This document shows, in pieces, positions 1-6,791 of a stretch of 14,203 nt of DNA. The notes beneath the pieces are model-generated. The model made no database searches and was not told the origin of the DNA. It saw only the letters and a program-made list of their open reading frames with translations. The translations under genes were made by a program, and so were the position numbers. How positions within the stretch are numbered: position 1 is the first letter of the stretch; every line of letters begins with the position of its first letter. This DNA comes from Verrucomicrobiia bacterium (GTDB lineage: Bacteria > Verrucomicrobiota > Verrucomicrobiia > JABWAM01). The DNA lies in NCBI GenBank assembly GCA_013360985.1, contig JABWAM010000032.1, positions 1 through 14,203 of the forward strand, written 5' to 3'.

Positions 1-1187
1 ATCGCGCCGGTGAGCCCCGGCTCGCGGATCAGGCGAGAGACGCCCTCCACGAGCGCGTTCATGTCGACCGCGACCGACTGCGCGAGGGCCAGGTGGTCGA
101 ACGGCGAGTCGCGGAACCAGGCGGCCCCGGAGAGGTCGTCGGCGCAGCGTGCCCAGCGCGTGGGGAGCAGGAACCCCGTCTCGCCGTGCACGACGCTCTC
201 GCGGTAGCCATCCCAGTCCGAGACGATCTGGGGGACCCCACAAGCCATCGCCTCGATCGGGGTCAGACCGAAGGACTCCTGGATGTTGTCGATCGGAGAC
301 ACGAAGACGTCGGCCGCGCCGTAGAGCAGCTCCGCGACGCTGCCGAACTCCGAGTGGTCCATGATCCGCACGCACTCCGCGAGCCCGAGCTCTCGCGCGT
401 AGTCGGCGATGGCGCCCCCGAACCGCTCGGTGGGTCGCTCCCTGCCAGCGCAGACGAGGAGGAGCTCGCGCTCCGGGTGCCGCTCGCGGAGCACGCCCAA
501 CGCATCGACGAGGGGCAGGAGGTCTGCCTTGTCGATGAGGCTCAGGCGCCCGACCCACAGCAACACGAAGCGATCGGGCGGAATGCCGAAGCGGGCGCGC
601 GCCACCGCGCGATCCGTGGGACGGAAGCGGTCGCAATCCACGGCGAGCGGGACGACGTCGTAGCGCCCCTGGTAGGCGATCTGGGCACCGCAGCTCTGAC
701 GAAGGGCCTCCGCGACGGCGTCGATGCACGCGGCCAGCGCCCGCCGAGCGGCGTGCGACGTACACACGATCGAGTCGTACGGGCGCGGTGCCGCGAGGAG
801 CAGCCGCAGGAGCCCGTCGTGGAGGAGCTCCTTGTAGCTGATCGTGTGATGCGTGAGCGTGATGGGGTGTGCGCCCCCGAGCTTGCTCCGGGCGAGGAAG
901 GGGAGGCGCGTGTCGAACTGACAGTCGTGCCACGCGGCGAAGGTGGCCTCCGACGTCGTCAGCTCGGCGCGGTCACGGACGGACAGCCGACCCGTCGGAA
1001 GCCGGGGCGCCACGCGGGCGAGCTCCCTCCCAGGGACGTAGGCCGCGTACGTGTGACGCTCGCTCCACGCCGAGAAGCCCGAGAGAAGGCCCTCGACGGC
1101 GACGGTGCGCCCGACGACGACGCCCCCCTCTTCCTCGTGCTCGTGGAAGAGCCCAACGAGACCACTGCTGGCTTCGTCCGAGCGCAT
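1..1187 (-). CDS. GT4-family glycosyltransferase, 3' end beyond window
   Basis: Retaining glycosyltransferase of the GT-B fold (GT4, 'glycosyl transferases group 1'), expected in the cytoplasm to move a sugar from a nucleotide-sugar donor onto a glycan or lipid acceptor. The window holds 395 codons with no stop, so the C-terminus is missing. The second Rossmann domain starts near residue 205 (FVLLWVGRLS). The EX7E motif is seen as E304 to E312 in ESFGLTPIEAMACGVP, followed by SDWDGYRESVVHGETGFLL at 323-341, the usual donor-binding loop. The ATG at 1187 is chosen because the speA stop lies in frame just upstream and GAGGAG (1196-1201) sits 8 nt ahead of it. Only 12 nt separate it from speA, so the two are probably cotranscribed. 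Acceptor and product cannot be read from sequence. Codon use is strongly GC-ending, like speA. Confidence 0.9.
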   Translation of the reverse strand, partial: MRSDEASSGLVGLFHEHEEEGGVVVGRTVAVEGLLSGFSAWSERHTYAAYVPGRELARVAPRLPTGRLSVRDRAELTTSEATFAAWHDCQFDTRLPFLARSKLGGAHPITLTHHTISYKELLHDGLLRLLLAAPRPYDSIVCTSHAARRALAACIDAVAEALRQSCGAQIAYQGRYDVVPLAVDCDRFRPTDRAVARARFGIPPDRFVLLWVGRLSLIDKADLLPLVDALGVLRERHPERELLLVCAGRERPTERFGGAIADYARELGLAECVRIMDHSEFGSVAELLYGAADVFVSPIDNIQESFGLTPIEAMACGVPQIVSDWDGYRESVVHGETGFLLPTRWARCADDLSGAAWFRDSPFDHLALAQSVAVDMNALVEGVSRLIREPGLTGA

Positions 1188-1195
1188 GCCGGCGG

Positions 1196-1201
1196 CTCCT
1201 C
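1196..1201 (-). promoter_or_regulatory. Ribosome binding site of the glycosyltransferase, overlapping the speA stop
   Basis: GAGGAG on the minus strand, 8 nt before the ATG at 1187. It shares two bases with the TGA stop of speA (1200-1202), an arrangement that suggests coupled or at least cotranscribed translation. It fixes the start of the glycosyltransferase. Confidence 0.75.
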
Positions 1202-3242
1202 AGAGCGACAGGTACGTCTGGTCCTTCAGCCCCCGCTCGTACTCCGCGAGCAGGCGCATGCCCTCGGCCGGCTTGAGCTTGTCCTGCTTGATGGCCGCGT
1301 CGAACTGGGCCTTCATCTTCGTGGCCAGCTCGTGGGTGTCGTACTGGGTCATCCGCAGCACTTCGGCGATCGTGTTCCCCTCGATCGTCTCCTCGAGGTA
1401 GTACCCACACTCCTCGTCGTCGTCGAGGAACACATGGACCTCGTTCACGCGGCCGAAGAGGTTGTGGATGTCGCCCATGATGTCCTGGTAGGCGCCGGTC
1501 AGGAAGATGCCGAGGTAGTACGGCCCCTGCTCCTTGCTCACCGTGTGCAGCGGGAGCGTGTCGCGCTCGGACTGATCGCGGTCGATGAACTTGGCGACCT
1601 TGCCGTCGGAGTCGCAGGTGATGTCGACCAGCGTGCTCGCCATGGTGGGCCGCTCGTCGAGCCGGTGGATCGGCACCACGGGGAACAGCGCGCCGAAGGC
1701 CCAGTGATCGAGCAGCGACTGGAACACCGAGAAGTTGCAGATGTGCTGGTTCTGCAGGTGCTTGTCGAGGTCGACGAGGTCGTCGGGCACCTCGGAGGGC
1801 TCGAGCGTGGCGATGAGCGCGCGCATGCGCTCGACGGTGCGCCAGTACAGGGTCTCGACCTGCGCCTTGACGTCGAGCTCGAGGTAGCCGAGCTCGAAGA
1901 GCTTCTCGCTCTCCTCCTTGGCCTGGAGCAGGTCGTGCCAGCTCTCGTTGAGCGTCTGCGCGTTCAGCGTGCTCTCCACGTCGCGGATCGCGCGGATCAG
2001 CTTGTGATCGAGCTCGGGCTCCATCTCGCCCGAGGCGGTGCGCTCCACGGCGCCGAACGCCTCGACGACGAGCACGGCGTGGTGGGCCACGATCGCGCGA
2101 CCCGACTCGCTGACGATGTTGGGGTGCGGGACCTTCTCCTCGTCGCAGACGTCGGCGATGTTCCACACGATGTCGCGCGCGTACTCCTCGATCGAGTAGT
2201 TCATCGACGAGTGCAGGGTGGAGCGCGAACCGTCGTAGTCGACGGCGAGGCCGCCGCCCACGTCGATGTACTCGATCTGGTGGCCGAGGCGGCGCAGCTT
2301 GGCGTAGTACCGCGCGGCCTCGCGCACGGCGCGCTTGAGGATCAGGATGTCGGGCACCTGCGAGCCCACGTGGAAGTGGAGCAGCTTGAACGCGCTCTTC
2401 ATCCCCGCCTCGGCGAGGGCCTTGGCGGCCTCGAGGATCTCGCCCGTGGAGAGGCCGAACTTGGCGCGCTCGCCGCCCGACTCGGCCCACTTGCCGGCGC
2501 CGCGGGTGACCAGGCGCACGCGCATGCCGATCTCGGGGTCGACGCCGACCTCCTTGGCGATGCGGATGATGGCCCGGACCTCGCTGAGCTTCTCGGCGAT
2601 GAGGATGACCTTCTTGCCGAGGCGCCGACCGAGCAGGGCGGTGCGGATGAAGGCGTCGTCCTTGTAGCCGTTGCAGACGATGAGCGCGTCCGGGTCGCCG
2701 TGGACCGCGAGGCCCGCGAACACCTCGGGCTTGCTCCCGACCTCGACGCCGTAGTGGAAGGGTCGGCCCGCATCGAGGATCTCCTCGACCACCTCGCGGA
2801 GCTGGTTGACCTTGATGGGGAAGACGCCGCGGTACTGCCCGCGGTACTTGTTCTCGGCGATGGCGCGGTTGAACGCCTCGTTCAGCACGCGCACGCGGTG
2901 GTGCAGGATGTCCTGGAAGCGGATGACCAGCGGCGCCTTGAGGCCCTCGTCCTTGAGCGCGGCCTCCACGACCTCCTGGATGACGACCTTGCGACCGCGC
3001 CCCTGCAGCGGCGCGACCAGCATGCGACCGTCGGGGGCGACGTCGAAGTACCCGGCCCCCCACCGGTCGATCATGTAGAGCTCCTTGGCGTCGTCGGTCG
3101 TCCAGTCGTTCCCCGACGGTCCGGACCGTTGGGCCTCCGGGACCGATGCCTGGGCCTCGCCGTGGATCACCCCGTTCTTCGGGGCGACGGCCGGCGGGGG
3201 GGACGTCTGCGCACCGGGCGCAGGCGTACGGGGATCTTCCAC
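1200..3242 (-). CDS. speA: Biosynthetic arginine decarboxylase (SpeA type)
   Basis: PLP-dependent decarboxylation of L-arginine to agmatine, the first step of the agmatine route to putrescine and spermidine; cytoplasmic. The protein is 680 residues, slightly above the usual 630-660 for SpeA because of a Pro/Ala-rich, unconserved N-terminal stretch of about 45 residues before WTTDDAKELY. K144 in FPIKVNQ is the Schiff-base lysine. HVGSQVPDI, YIDVGGGLAVDYDGS and SESGRAIVAHHAVLV are alanine-racemase-fold PLP-barrel motifs, and C543 in DITCDSDGKV is the conserved cysteine contributed across the dimer. The start is a GTG at 3242, 5 nt after GAGGAG (3248-3253); no better start lies upstream. It is separated from fabH by 126 nt and is followed after 12 nt by the glycosyltransferase. 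Codons are almost all GC-ending. Confidence 0.97.
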   Translation of the reverse strand: MEDPRTPAPGAQTSPPPAVAPKNGVIHGEAQASVPEAQRSGPSGNDWTTDDAKELYMIDRWGAGYFDVAPDGRMLVAPLQGRGRKVVIQEVVEAALKDEGLKAPLVIRFQDILHHRVRVLNEAFNRAIAENKYRGQYRGVFPIKVNQLREVVEEILDAGRPFHYGVEVGSKPEVFAGLAVHGDPDALIVCNGYKDDAFIRTALLGRRLGKKVILIAEKLSEVRAIIRIAKEVGVDPEIGMRVRLVTRGAGKWAESGGERAKFGLSTGEILEAAKALAEAGMKSAFKLLHFHVGSQVPDILILKRAVREAARYYAKLRRLGHQIEYIDVGGGLAVDYDGSRSTLHSSMNYSIEEYARDIVWNIADVCDEEKVPHPNIVSESGRAIVAHHAVLVVEAFGAVERTASGEMEPELDHKLIRAIRDVESTLNAQTLNESWHDLLQAKEESEKLFELGYLELDVKAQVETLYWRTVERMRALIATLEPSEVPDDLVDLDKHLQNQHICNFSVFQSLLDHWAFGALFPVVPIHRLDERPTMASTLVDITCDSDGKVAKFIDRDQSERDTLPLHTVSKEQGPYYLGIFLTGAYQDIMGDIHNLFGRVNEVHVFLDDDEECGYYLEETIEGNTIAEVLRMTQYDTHELATKMKAQFDAAIKQDKLKPAEGMRLLAEYERGLKDQTYLSL

Positions 3243-3368
3243 GTGGGCTCCTCGAGGGCCGGGGGATGAGCGCGCTGGCCCGACCTCTCGCCGATCGGTA
3301 TAGGAATCGCGCTTCGCGTCAAGAGACCCGGCCGGAGAATTTCGCGGCGCCGACCGCGGTCGACGGGC
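3243..3368 (-). promoter_or_regulatory. fabH-speA intergenic region with weak promoter-like hexamers
   Basis: Between the fabH stop and the speA GTG. On the minus strand TTGACG (3317-3322) and TATACC (3297-3302) resemble sigma-70 hexamers, but their spacing is only 14 bp, shorter than normal. A transcript from here would have a leader of about 50 nt. GAGGAG at 3248-3253 is the speA ribosome binding site. A perfect 12-bp palindrome, CGACCGCGGTCG, lies at 3351-3362, 6 nt past the fabH stop; no T-run follows, so it is not a standard intrinsic terminator. The region suggests that speA is expressed separately from fabH, with modest confidence. Confidence 0.35.
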
Positions 3369-4400
3369 TCACCACCGGATCAGCGCGGAGCCCCAGCTGA
3401 TGCCGGCGCCGAGGGCGCACATCAGCACCGTCTGACCGGGCTTGATCTTGCCCTCGCCGAGCGCCTCGTCGAGCACGATCGGGATCGAGGCGCTCGAGGT
3501 GTTGCCGTACTTGTGGATGTTCACCACGAAGCGCTCCATGGGGATCTCGACGCGCTGCGAGAGCGCCTGCAGGATCCGCATGTTGGCCTGGTGCGCGACG
3601 ACCCAGTCGAGCTCGGCCGGGGTGACGTGGTTCGCGTCGAGGGCCGCGCGCGCCGAGGCCGCGAGGTAGCGGACCGCGGCCTTGAAGACGTCCTGGCCCG
3701 TCATGTGGACGAGGTGACGCCGCTTCTCGAGCACGTCGGCCGAGAACGGCTCCTTGCTCCCGCCGCCGGGGATGAGGAGCGCGTTGGCCAGCGACCCGTC
3801 CGTGAACAGGTGGGTCGAGAGGATCCCTCGGCCCGCGGCGGCCTCCTCCTCGGTGGTCGGCCCGACGACGACCGCGCCGGCGCCGTCGCCGAAGAGCACG
3901 CAGGTGTTGCGGTCCTTCCAATCGGTGACGGAGGAAAGTTTTTCCGAGGCGACGACAAGGATGGTCTTGTATGCGTTCGACTCGATCAATCGGCGCCCGA
4001 TTTCGAGGCCGTAGATGAAGCCGGTGCAGGCGGCTTCAAGGTCGAAGCAGAAGGCCCGGTCGGCGCCGATTTCCCGCTGGATGAGGCAGGCGGTGCAGGG
4101 GAACGGCATATCGGGCGTAATTGTCGCGCAGAGGATTGCGTCAACTTCCCGGGCGGGGATGCCCGCCCTTTCGAGGGCGCGCGTCGCCGCCTTGGCGCCC
4201 ATCGTGGAGGTATGGACGCCTTCGTCTGCGATGCGCCGCTCGCGGATGCCGGTGCGGCTGACGATCCATTCGTCGCTCGTTTCGACCAGCTTTTCGAGGT
4301 CGGCGTTGGTCAGGATGCGTTCGGGCAACCATGCGCCCGTGCCGGCGACCTGGCAGCGCGGCGAGGCGCGATCAGGCGGCGGCGGGCGCGATGCGTTCAT
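3369..4400 (-). CDS. fabH: Beta-ketoacyl-ACP synthase III (FabH), intact but compositionally mosaic
   Basis: Condenses acetyl-CoA (or another short acyl-CoA) with malonyl-ACP to start type II fatty-acid synthesis; cytoplasmic. The 343 residues match the family after an N-terminal extension of about 15 residues. The triad is complete: C125 in EAACTGF, H270 in VAHQANMRI and N300 in HKYGNTSSAS. TDWKDRNTCVLFGDGAGAVV at 159-178 is the highly conserved central motif. ATG 4400 is the only usable start; it overlaps the end of plsX by 29 nt. Oddity: glutamate codons up to residue 153 are 11 GAA and 2 GAG, while from residue 184 all 10 are GAG. The switch falls between about 3,851 and 3,936. The fabD, fabG and acpP genes often found next are absent; speA follows instead. 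Function is certain, but the single origin of the gene is doubtful. Confidence 0.95.
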   Translation of the reverse strand: MNASRPPPPDRASPRCQVAGTGAWLPERILTNADLEKLVETSDEWIVSRTGIRERRIADEGVHTSTMGAKAATRALERAGIPAREVDAILCATITPDMPFPCTACLIQREIGADRAFCFDLEAACTGFIYGLEIGRRLIESNAYKTILVVASEKLSSVTDWKDRNTCVLFGDGAGAVVVGPTTEEEAAAGRGILSTHLFTDGSLANALLIPGGGSKEPFSADVLEKRRHLVHMTGQDVFKAAVRYLAASARAALDANHVTPAELDWVVAHQANMRILQALSQRVEIPMERFVVNIHKYGNTSSASIPIVLDEALGEGKIKPGQTVLMCALGAGISWGSALIRW

Positions 4401-5394
4401 GGTTGAGGCGGACCTCTTCGACGATATGCGCGGAAAGGTTTTGGGCGATCGACTCGCGCGCGACGCGGATGCAGTTGCGCACGGCGCGGGGATTGCTCAC
4501 GCCGTGGCCGATGATGCAGACGCCGTTGACGCCGAGGAGCGGGGCGCCGCCGTACTCGGCGTAGTCGGTCTTGCGACGGATCGTCTTGAAGGCGCCCTGG
4601 GCGAGAAAGGCGCCTGCCATGCGCAGCGGGTTGCGGGTGATCTCGCTCTTGGCCCAATGGAAAAGCGCGGAGGCCAGGCTCTCGGCGGTCTTGAGCACCA
4701 CGTTGCCCGTAAAACCGTCGCAGACGATCACCTCGACGGTTCCGGAGAAGACATCGTGACCCTCGACGTTTCCCTGGAAATTCAGATTGGAGCGTTCGAG
4801 GAGTTTGAAGGCTTCCTTGGTGAGCGCGTTGCCCTTTTGGTCCTCCTCTCCCACGCTCATGAGGCCGACGCGCGGGTTCGCGTAGCCGAGGACGTCGCGG
4901 CAGTAGAGGCTCCCCATGATCGCGTAGTGGAGGAGGTGGGTGGCGCTGGCCGCGATGTTCGCGCCCGCGTCGATGAGCACGAAGGGGTGGCGTTCGGTGG
5001 GGAGGACGCAGGCGATGCCGGGGCGCTCGACTCCTTCAAGGAGGCGCAGGCGCAGGGTGCAGGCGGCGACGGCCGCGCCGGTGTGACCGGCGGAGACGAT
5101 GGCGTGGACGCGGCCTTCCTTGGCGAGCTCGGCGCAGCGGGAAATCGAGGAATCCTTCTTGCGGCGCACGGCTTCGGAGGCGGCATCGGACATATCCACC
5201 ACCTGGGAGGCGTGGTGGAAGGAGACGCGGCGATCCGCGTGGTTGTGGCGGGCGAACTCGGCGCGGACGCGCGCTTCGTCGCCGACGAGGATCATCTCCT
5301 CGATGTCGGGGTAGTCGCGGAGGGCCTGGACGGCGCCCTCGACAATGGCGGCGGGGGCATGATCGCCCCCCATGGCATCCACCGCGATCTTCAT
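4372..5394 (-). CDS. plsX: Phosphate acyltransferase PlsX
   Basis: Converts acyl-ACP and phosphate to acyl-phosphate, the acyl donor used by PlsY in the first step of phospholipid synthesis; a peripheral membrane enzyme in most bacteria. The protein is 340 residues, the normal family length. It opens with the family signature MKIAVDAMGGDHAP and keeps SAGHTGAAVAA (about 106-116), DAGANIAAS, EGHDVFSGTVEVIVCDGFTG and GGAPLLGVNG, all typical of PlsX. The ATG at 5394 is 3 nt after the rpmF stop, and its 3' end overlaps fabH by 29 nt, so rpmF-plsX-fabH are surely one transcript. This is the classic L32/PlsX/FabH linkage of ribosome and lipid synthesis genes. Glutamate codons are mixed, with GAG in the majority. 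Confidence 0.97.
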   Translation of the reverse strand: MKIAVDAMGGDHAPAAIVEGAVQALRDYPDIEEMILVGDEARVRAEFARHNHADRRVSFHHASQVVDMSDAASEAVRRKKDSSISRCAELAKEGRVHAIVSAGHTGAAVAACTLRLRLLEGVERPGIACVLPTERHPFVLIDAGANIAASATHLLHYAIMGSLYCRDVLGYANPRVGLMSVGEEDQKGNALTKEAFKLLERSNLNFQGNVEGHDVFSGTVEVIVCDGFTGNVVLKTAESLASALFHWAKSEITRNPLRMAGAFLAQGAFKTIRRKTDYAEYGGAPLLGVNGVCIIGHGVSNPRAVRNCIRVARESIAQNLSAHIVEEVRLNHERIAPAAA

Positions 5395-5397
5395 CGG

Positions 5398-5583
5398 CTA
5401 TTTCTTCGGCTCGACGGTGAGCACCTGGCGCCCCTTGTACCTGCCGCAATGAGGACAGACGCGGTGGGAGGGACACGCCTCTCCGCAGTTCGCGCAGCGG
5501 CCGATTTGGGGCGCGCGCAGGCGATTGGCCATGCGTCGAGTGCGGCAACGGGCCTTGGAAACCTTGCGTTTGGGAACTCCCAT
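5398..5583 (-). CDS. rpmF: 50S ribosomal protein L32, zinc-binding form
   Basis: Component of the large ribosomal subunit near the peptidyl-transferase region. It has 61 residues, the usual length. It starts MGVPKRKVSKARCRTRR, the standard L32 N-terminus, and carries a zinc ribbon with C30 and C33 (CANC) and C43 and C46 (CPHC); C37 is an extra cysteine. This is therefore the zinc-containing (C+) form rather than a zinc-free paralogue. The ATG at 5583 is 39 nt after the DUF177 stop. No clear Shine-Dalgarno precedes it. It is tightly linked to plsX downstream. Confidence 0.95.
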   Translation of the reverse strand: MGVPKRKVSKARCRTRRMANRLRAPQIGRCANCGEACPSHRVCPHCGRYKGRQVLTVEPKK

Positions 5584-5622
5584 AAAATGTTCAGCTTTTT
5601 GACGGCACGCCCGATCCGTCGG

Positions 5623-6084
5623 TTATTTTCGGCCACGGCGGAATGCCGGGCCTTTCGTTTCGATGTTCAGTTGGTCGAGTTGATCCCAGAGACCTCCCCC
5701 AGATCCGGCGCCGTCGGGCGGGCGTGCGGCCCACGGGGGCGCGCCGGGGGAAACGGGGTGGTTGGGAAGGGCGAGCAAAATATCTTCGCGAATCAGGGGA
5801 GTCAAGTCCACCTCATCGCCGCGCGCTTCGGTCTCTCCGAGGAAGTCCTCGATTTCCACCGGCAGATCGAACCATTCCAGCGTGCGGACGCAGCGCGCGC
5901 GAACCACCGTGGAGAGGCGGCCGCGCGCCAGGAAACGGTTCGGCGCGGTTTCCATCAGGTTCAGTTCGTAGCGCACGGGTTGTTCGCAACGAAACATCTC
6001 TCCCGGGGCGTCCAGCACGGAAGGAGGGTCTTCTCCCTCTAGGCGCAGGCCTTCTTGCGGGAGCAGGCGGAGCTTCACTTTCAT
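5623..6084 (-). CDS. DUF177 / YceD family protein
   Basis: Member of the YceD (DUF177) family, encoded just ahead of rpmF in very many bacteria and linked to 23S rRNA or L32 function. The protein has 153 residues. Features of the family are visible: a central FRCEQPVRYEL segment, the RARCVRTLEWFDLPVEIEDF segment corresponding to the conserved Cys-x-Arg-x-Leu region, and the acidic DEVDLTPLIREDILLALP motif at about 90-107, which is the family hallmark. The C-terminal part is Gly/Pro-rich and ends with WDQLDQLNI, close to the usual 'W..L..L' ending. The position between coaD (33 nt upstream) and rpmF (39 nt downstream) supports the call. No strong Shine-Dalgarno precedes ATG 6084. Confidence 0.87.
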   Translation of the reverse strand: MKVKLRLLPQEGLRLEGEDPPSVLDAPGEMFRCEQPVRYELNLMETAPNRFLARGRLSTVVRARCVRTLEWFDLPVEIEDFLGETEARGDEVDLTPLIREDILLALPNHPVSPGAPPWAARPPDGAGSGGGLWDQLDQLNIETKGPAFRRGRK

Positions 6085-6117
6085 GATTCGCGTGGAATGG
6101 GCGTCGGACGCGCGGCG

Positions 6118-6606
6118 TCAATCGGCGAAACCATATCTCCGCCGCAAGGCCTTTTCGATGTGCGGGGCGACGAAAGAACTGATGTCGCCGCCGAGCTGGG
6201 CGATCTGCTTCGTCATGCGCGAACTCAAGTAGCTGTAGGAATCGCGCGGCATGAGGAAGATCGTTTCGACCGACGGCGCGAGGTTCCGATTCATCAGGGC
6301 CATCTGGAACTCCCACTCGAAATCGGAGACGGCGCGCAACCCGCGGATAATGACGCGCGCTCCCTTTTCCTGGACGTAGTCCACGAGGAGCTGTTTGAAC
6401 TCCTCGACGCGGGCGTTCTTGATCCCGCGAATGGCTTCGCGCGCCAGATCCACCCGTTCCTGCACCGTGAAAAGCGGATTTTTCTCGGTCTCGTGGGCGA
6501 TCGCCAGGACGACTTCGTCGAAAAGCCGCGAGGCGCGCTGGAGCACATCGAGATGCCCGTTCGTGAGCGGGTCGAAGCTGCCGGGATAGATGGCGAGGAC
6601 CGACAT
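6118..6606 (-). CDS. coaD: Phosphopantetheine adenylyltransferase (CoaD)
   Basis: Transfers AMP from ATP to 4'-phosphopantetheine to give dephospho-CoA, the penultimate step of CoA synthesis; cytoplasmic, normally hexameric. With the start at 6606 the protein has 162 residues, the family norm. The nucleotidyl-transferase motif is YPGSFDPLTNGH at 7-18, with T15 and H18 the catalytic T/HxGH pair. IIRGLRAVSDFEWEFQMALMN, and SSRMTKQIAQLGGDIS near the C-terminus, are diagnostic. The reading frame stays open upstream to 6690, but that part is not family-like. The start cannot move downstream because conservation begins at residue 4. It leads the coaD-DUF177-rpmF-plsX-fabH cluster. A good promoter-like element ends only 7 nt before the ATG (see separate entry). 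Confidence 0.97.
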   Translation of the reverse strand: MSVLAIYPGSFDPLTNGHLDVLQRASRLFDEVVLAIAHETEKNPLFTVQERVDLAREAIRGIKNARVEEFKQLLVDYVQEKGARVIIRGLRAVSDFEWEFQMALMNRNLAPSVETIFLMPRDSYSYLSSRMTKQIAQLGGDISSFVAPHIEKALRRRYGFAD

Positions 6607-6613
6607 GCCCCCT

Positions 6614-6642
6614 ATGCTACGGCGAGATCCGGCCCGGCACAA
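6614..6642 (-). promoter_or_regulatory. Probable coaD promoter, giving a leaderless or nearly leaderless mRNA
   Basis: Minus strand: -35 TTGTGC (6637-6642), 17-bp spacer, -10 TAGCAT (6614-6619). The -10 is identical to the one proposed for the aminotransferase. Only AGGGGGC separates it from the coaD ATG at 6606, so transcription would begin at or within a base or two of the start codon. If the promoter is real, AGGGGG cannot serve as a ribosome binding site. Confidence 0.5.
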
Positions 6643-6791
6643 CCTTGTTGGCGGGGCCAAAATCCTCGCGCAAGGCGGTCGAGAGCCCATCTCCTGGCCC
6701 GCAGATCTTCCGCCTTTCCGTCGGGGAATCCGCGCCTTGTCCTCCCGCTCTCTTGGATGAGGCGGGGATCGCGAGGGCGCGCGGCCCTTCG
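6643..6791 (-). other. rho-coaD intergenic region upstream of the coaD promoter
   Basis: Downstream of the rho stop. A perfect 5-bp stem (AGGGC, loop of five, GCCCT on the minus strand) lies at 6774-6788 just past the rho stop. It has no following T-run, so it is not a convincing intrinsic terminator. I see no gene in the remainder. Confidence 0.3.

Noticed and set aside
93..3269. 1058-codon open frame on the plus strand opposite the glycosyltransferase and speA
   Set aside because: It is the antisense shadow of strongly GC3-biased genes; the sequence is low-complexity, rich in Arg, Val, Glu and His, and has no recognisable domain. The minus strand encodes textbook SpeA and GT4 proteins.
3351..3362. 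Palindrome after fabH as an intrinsic terminator
   Set aside because: Only a 12-bp palindrome without loop and without a following T-run.
4015..6042. 675-codon plus-strand frame opposite fabH, plsX and rpmF
   Set aside because: Antisense shadow spanning several real genes and intergenic gaps, with no domain.
6607..6690. N-terminally extended CoaD starting at 6690
   Set aside because: The extra 28 residues are Arg/Pro/Cys-rich and not family-like, they cover the promoter, and the ATG at 6606 gives the standard 162-residue protein.
6774..6788. Hairpin after rho as an intrinsic terminator
   Set aside because: Five-base stem and no T-run; ending by Rho itself or read-through into coaD is as likely.
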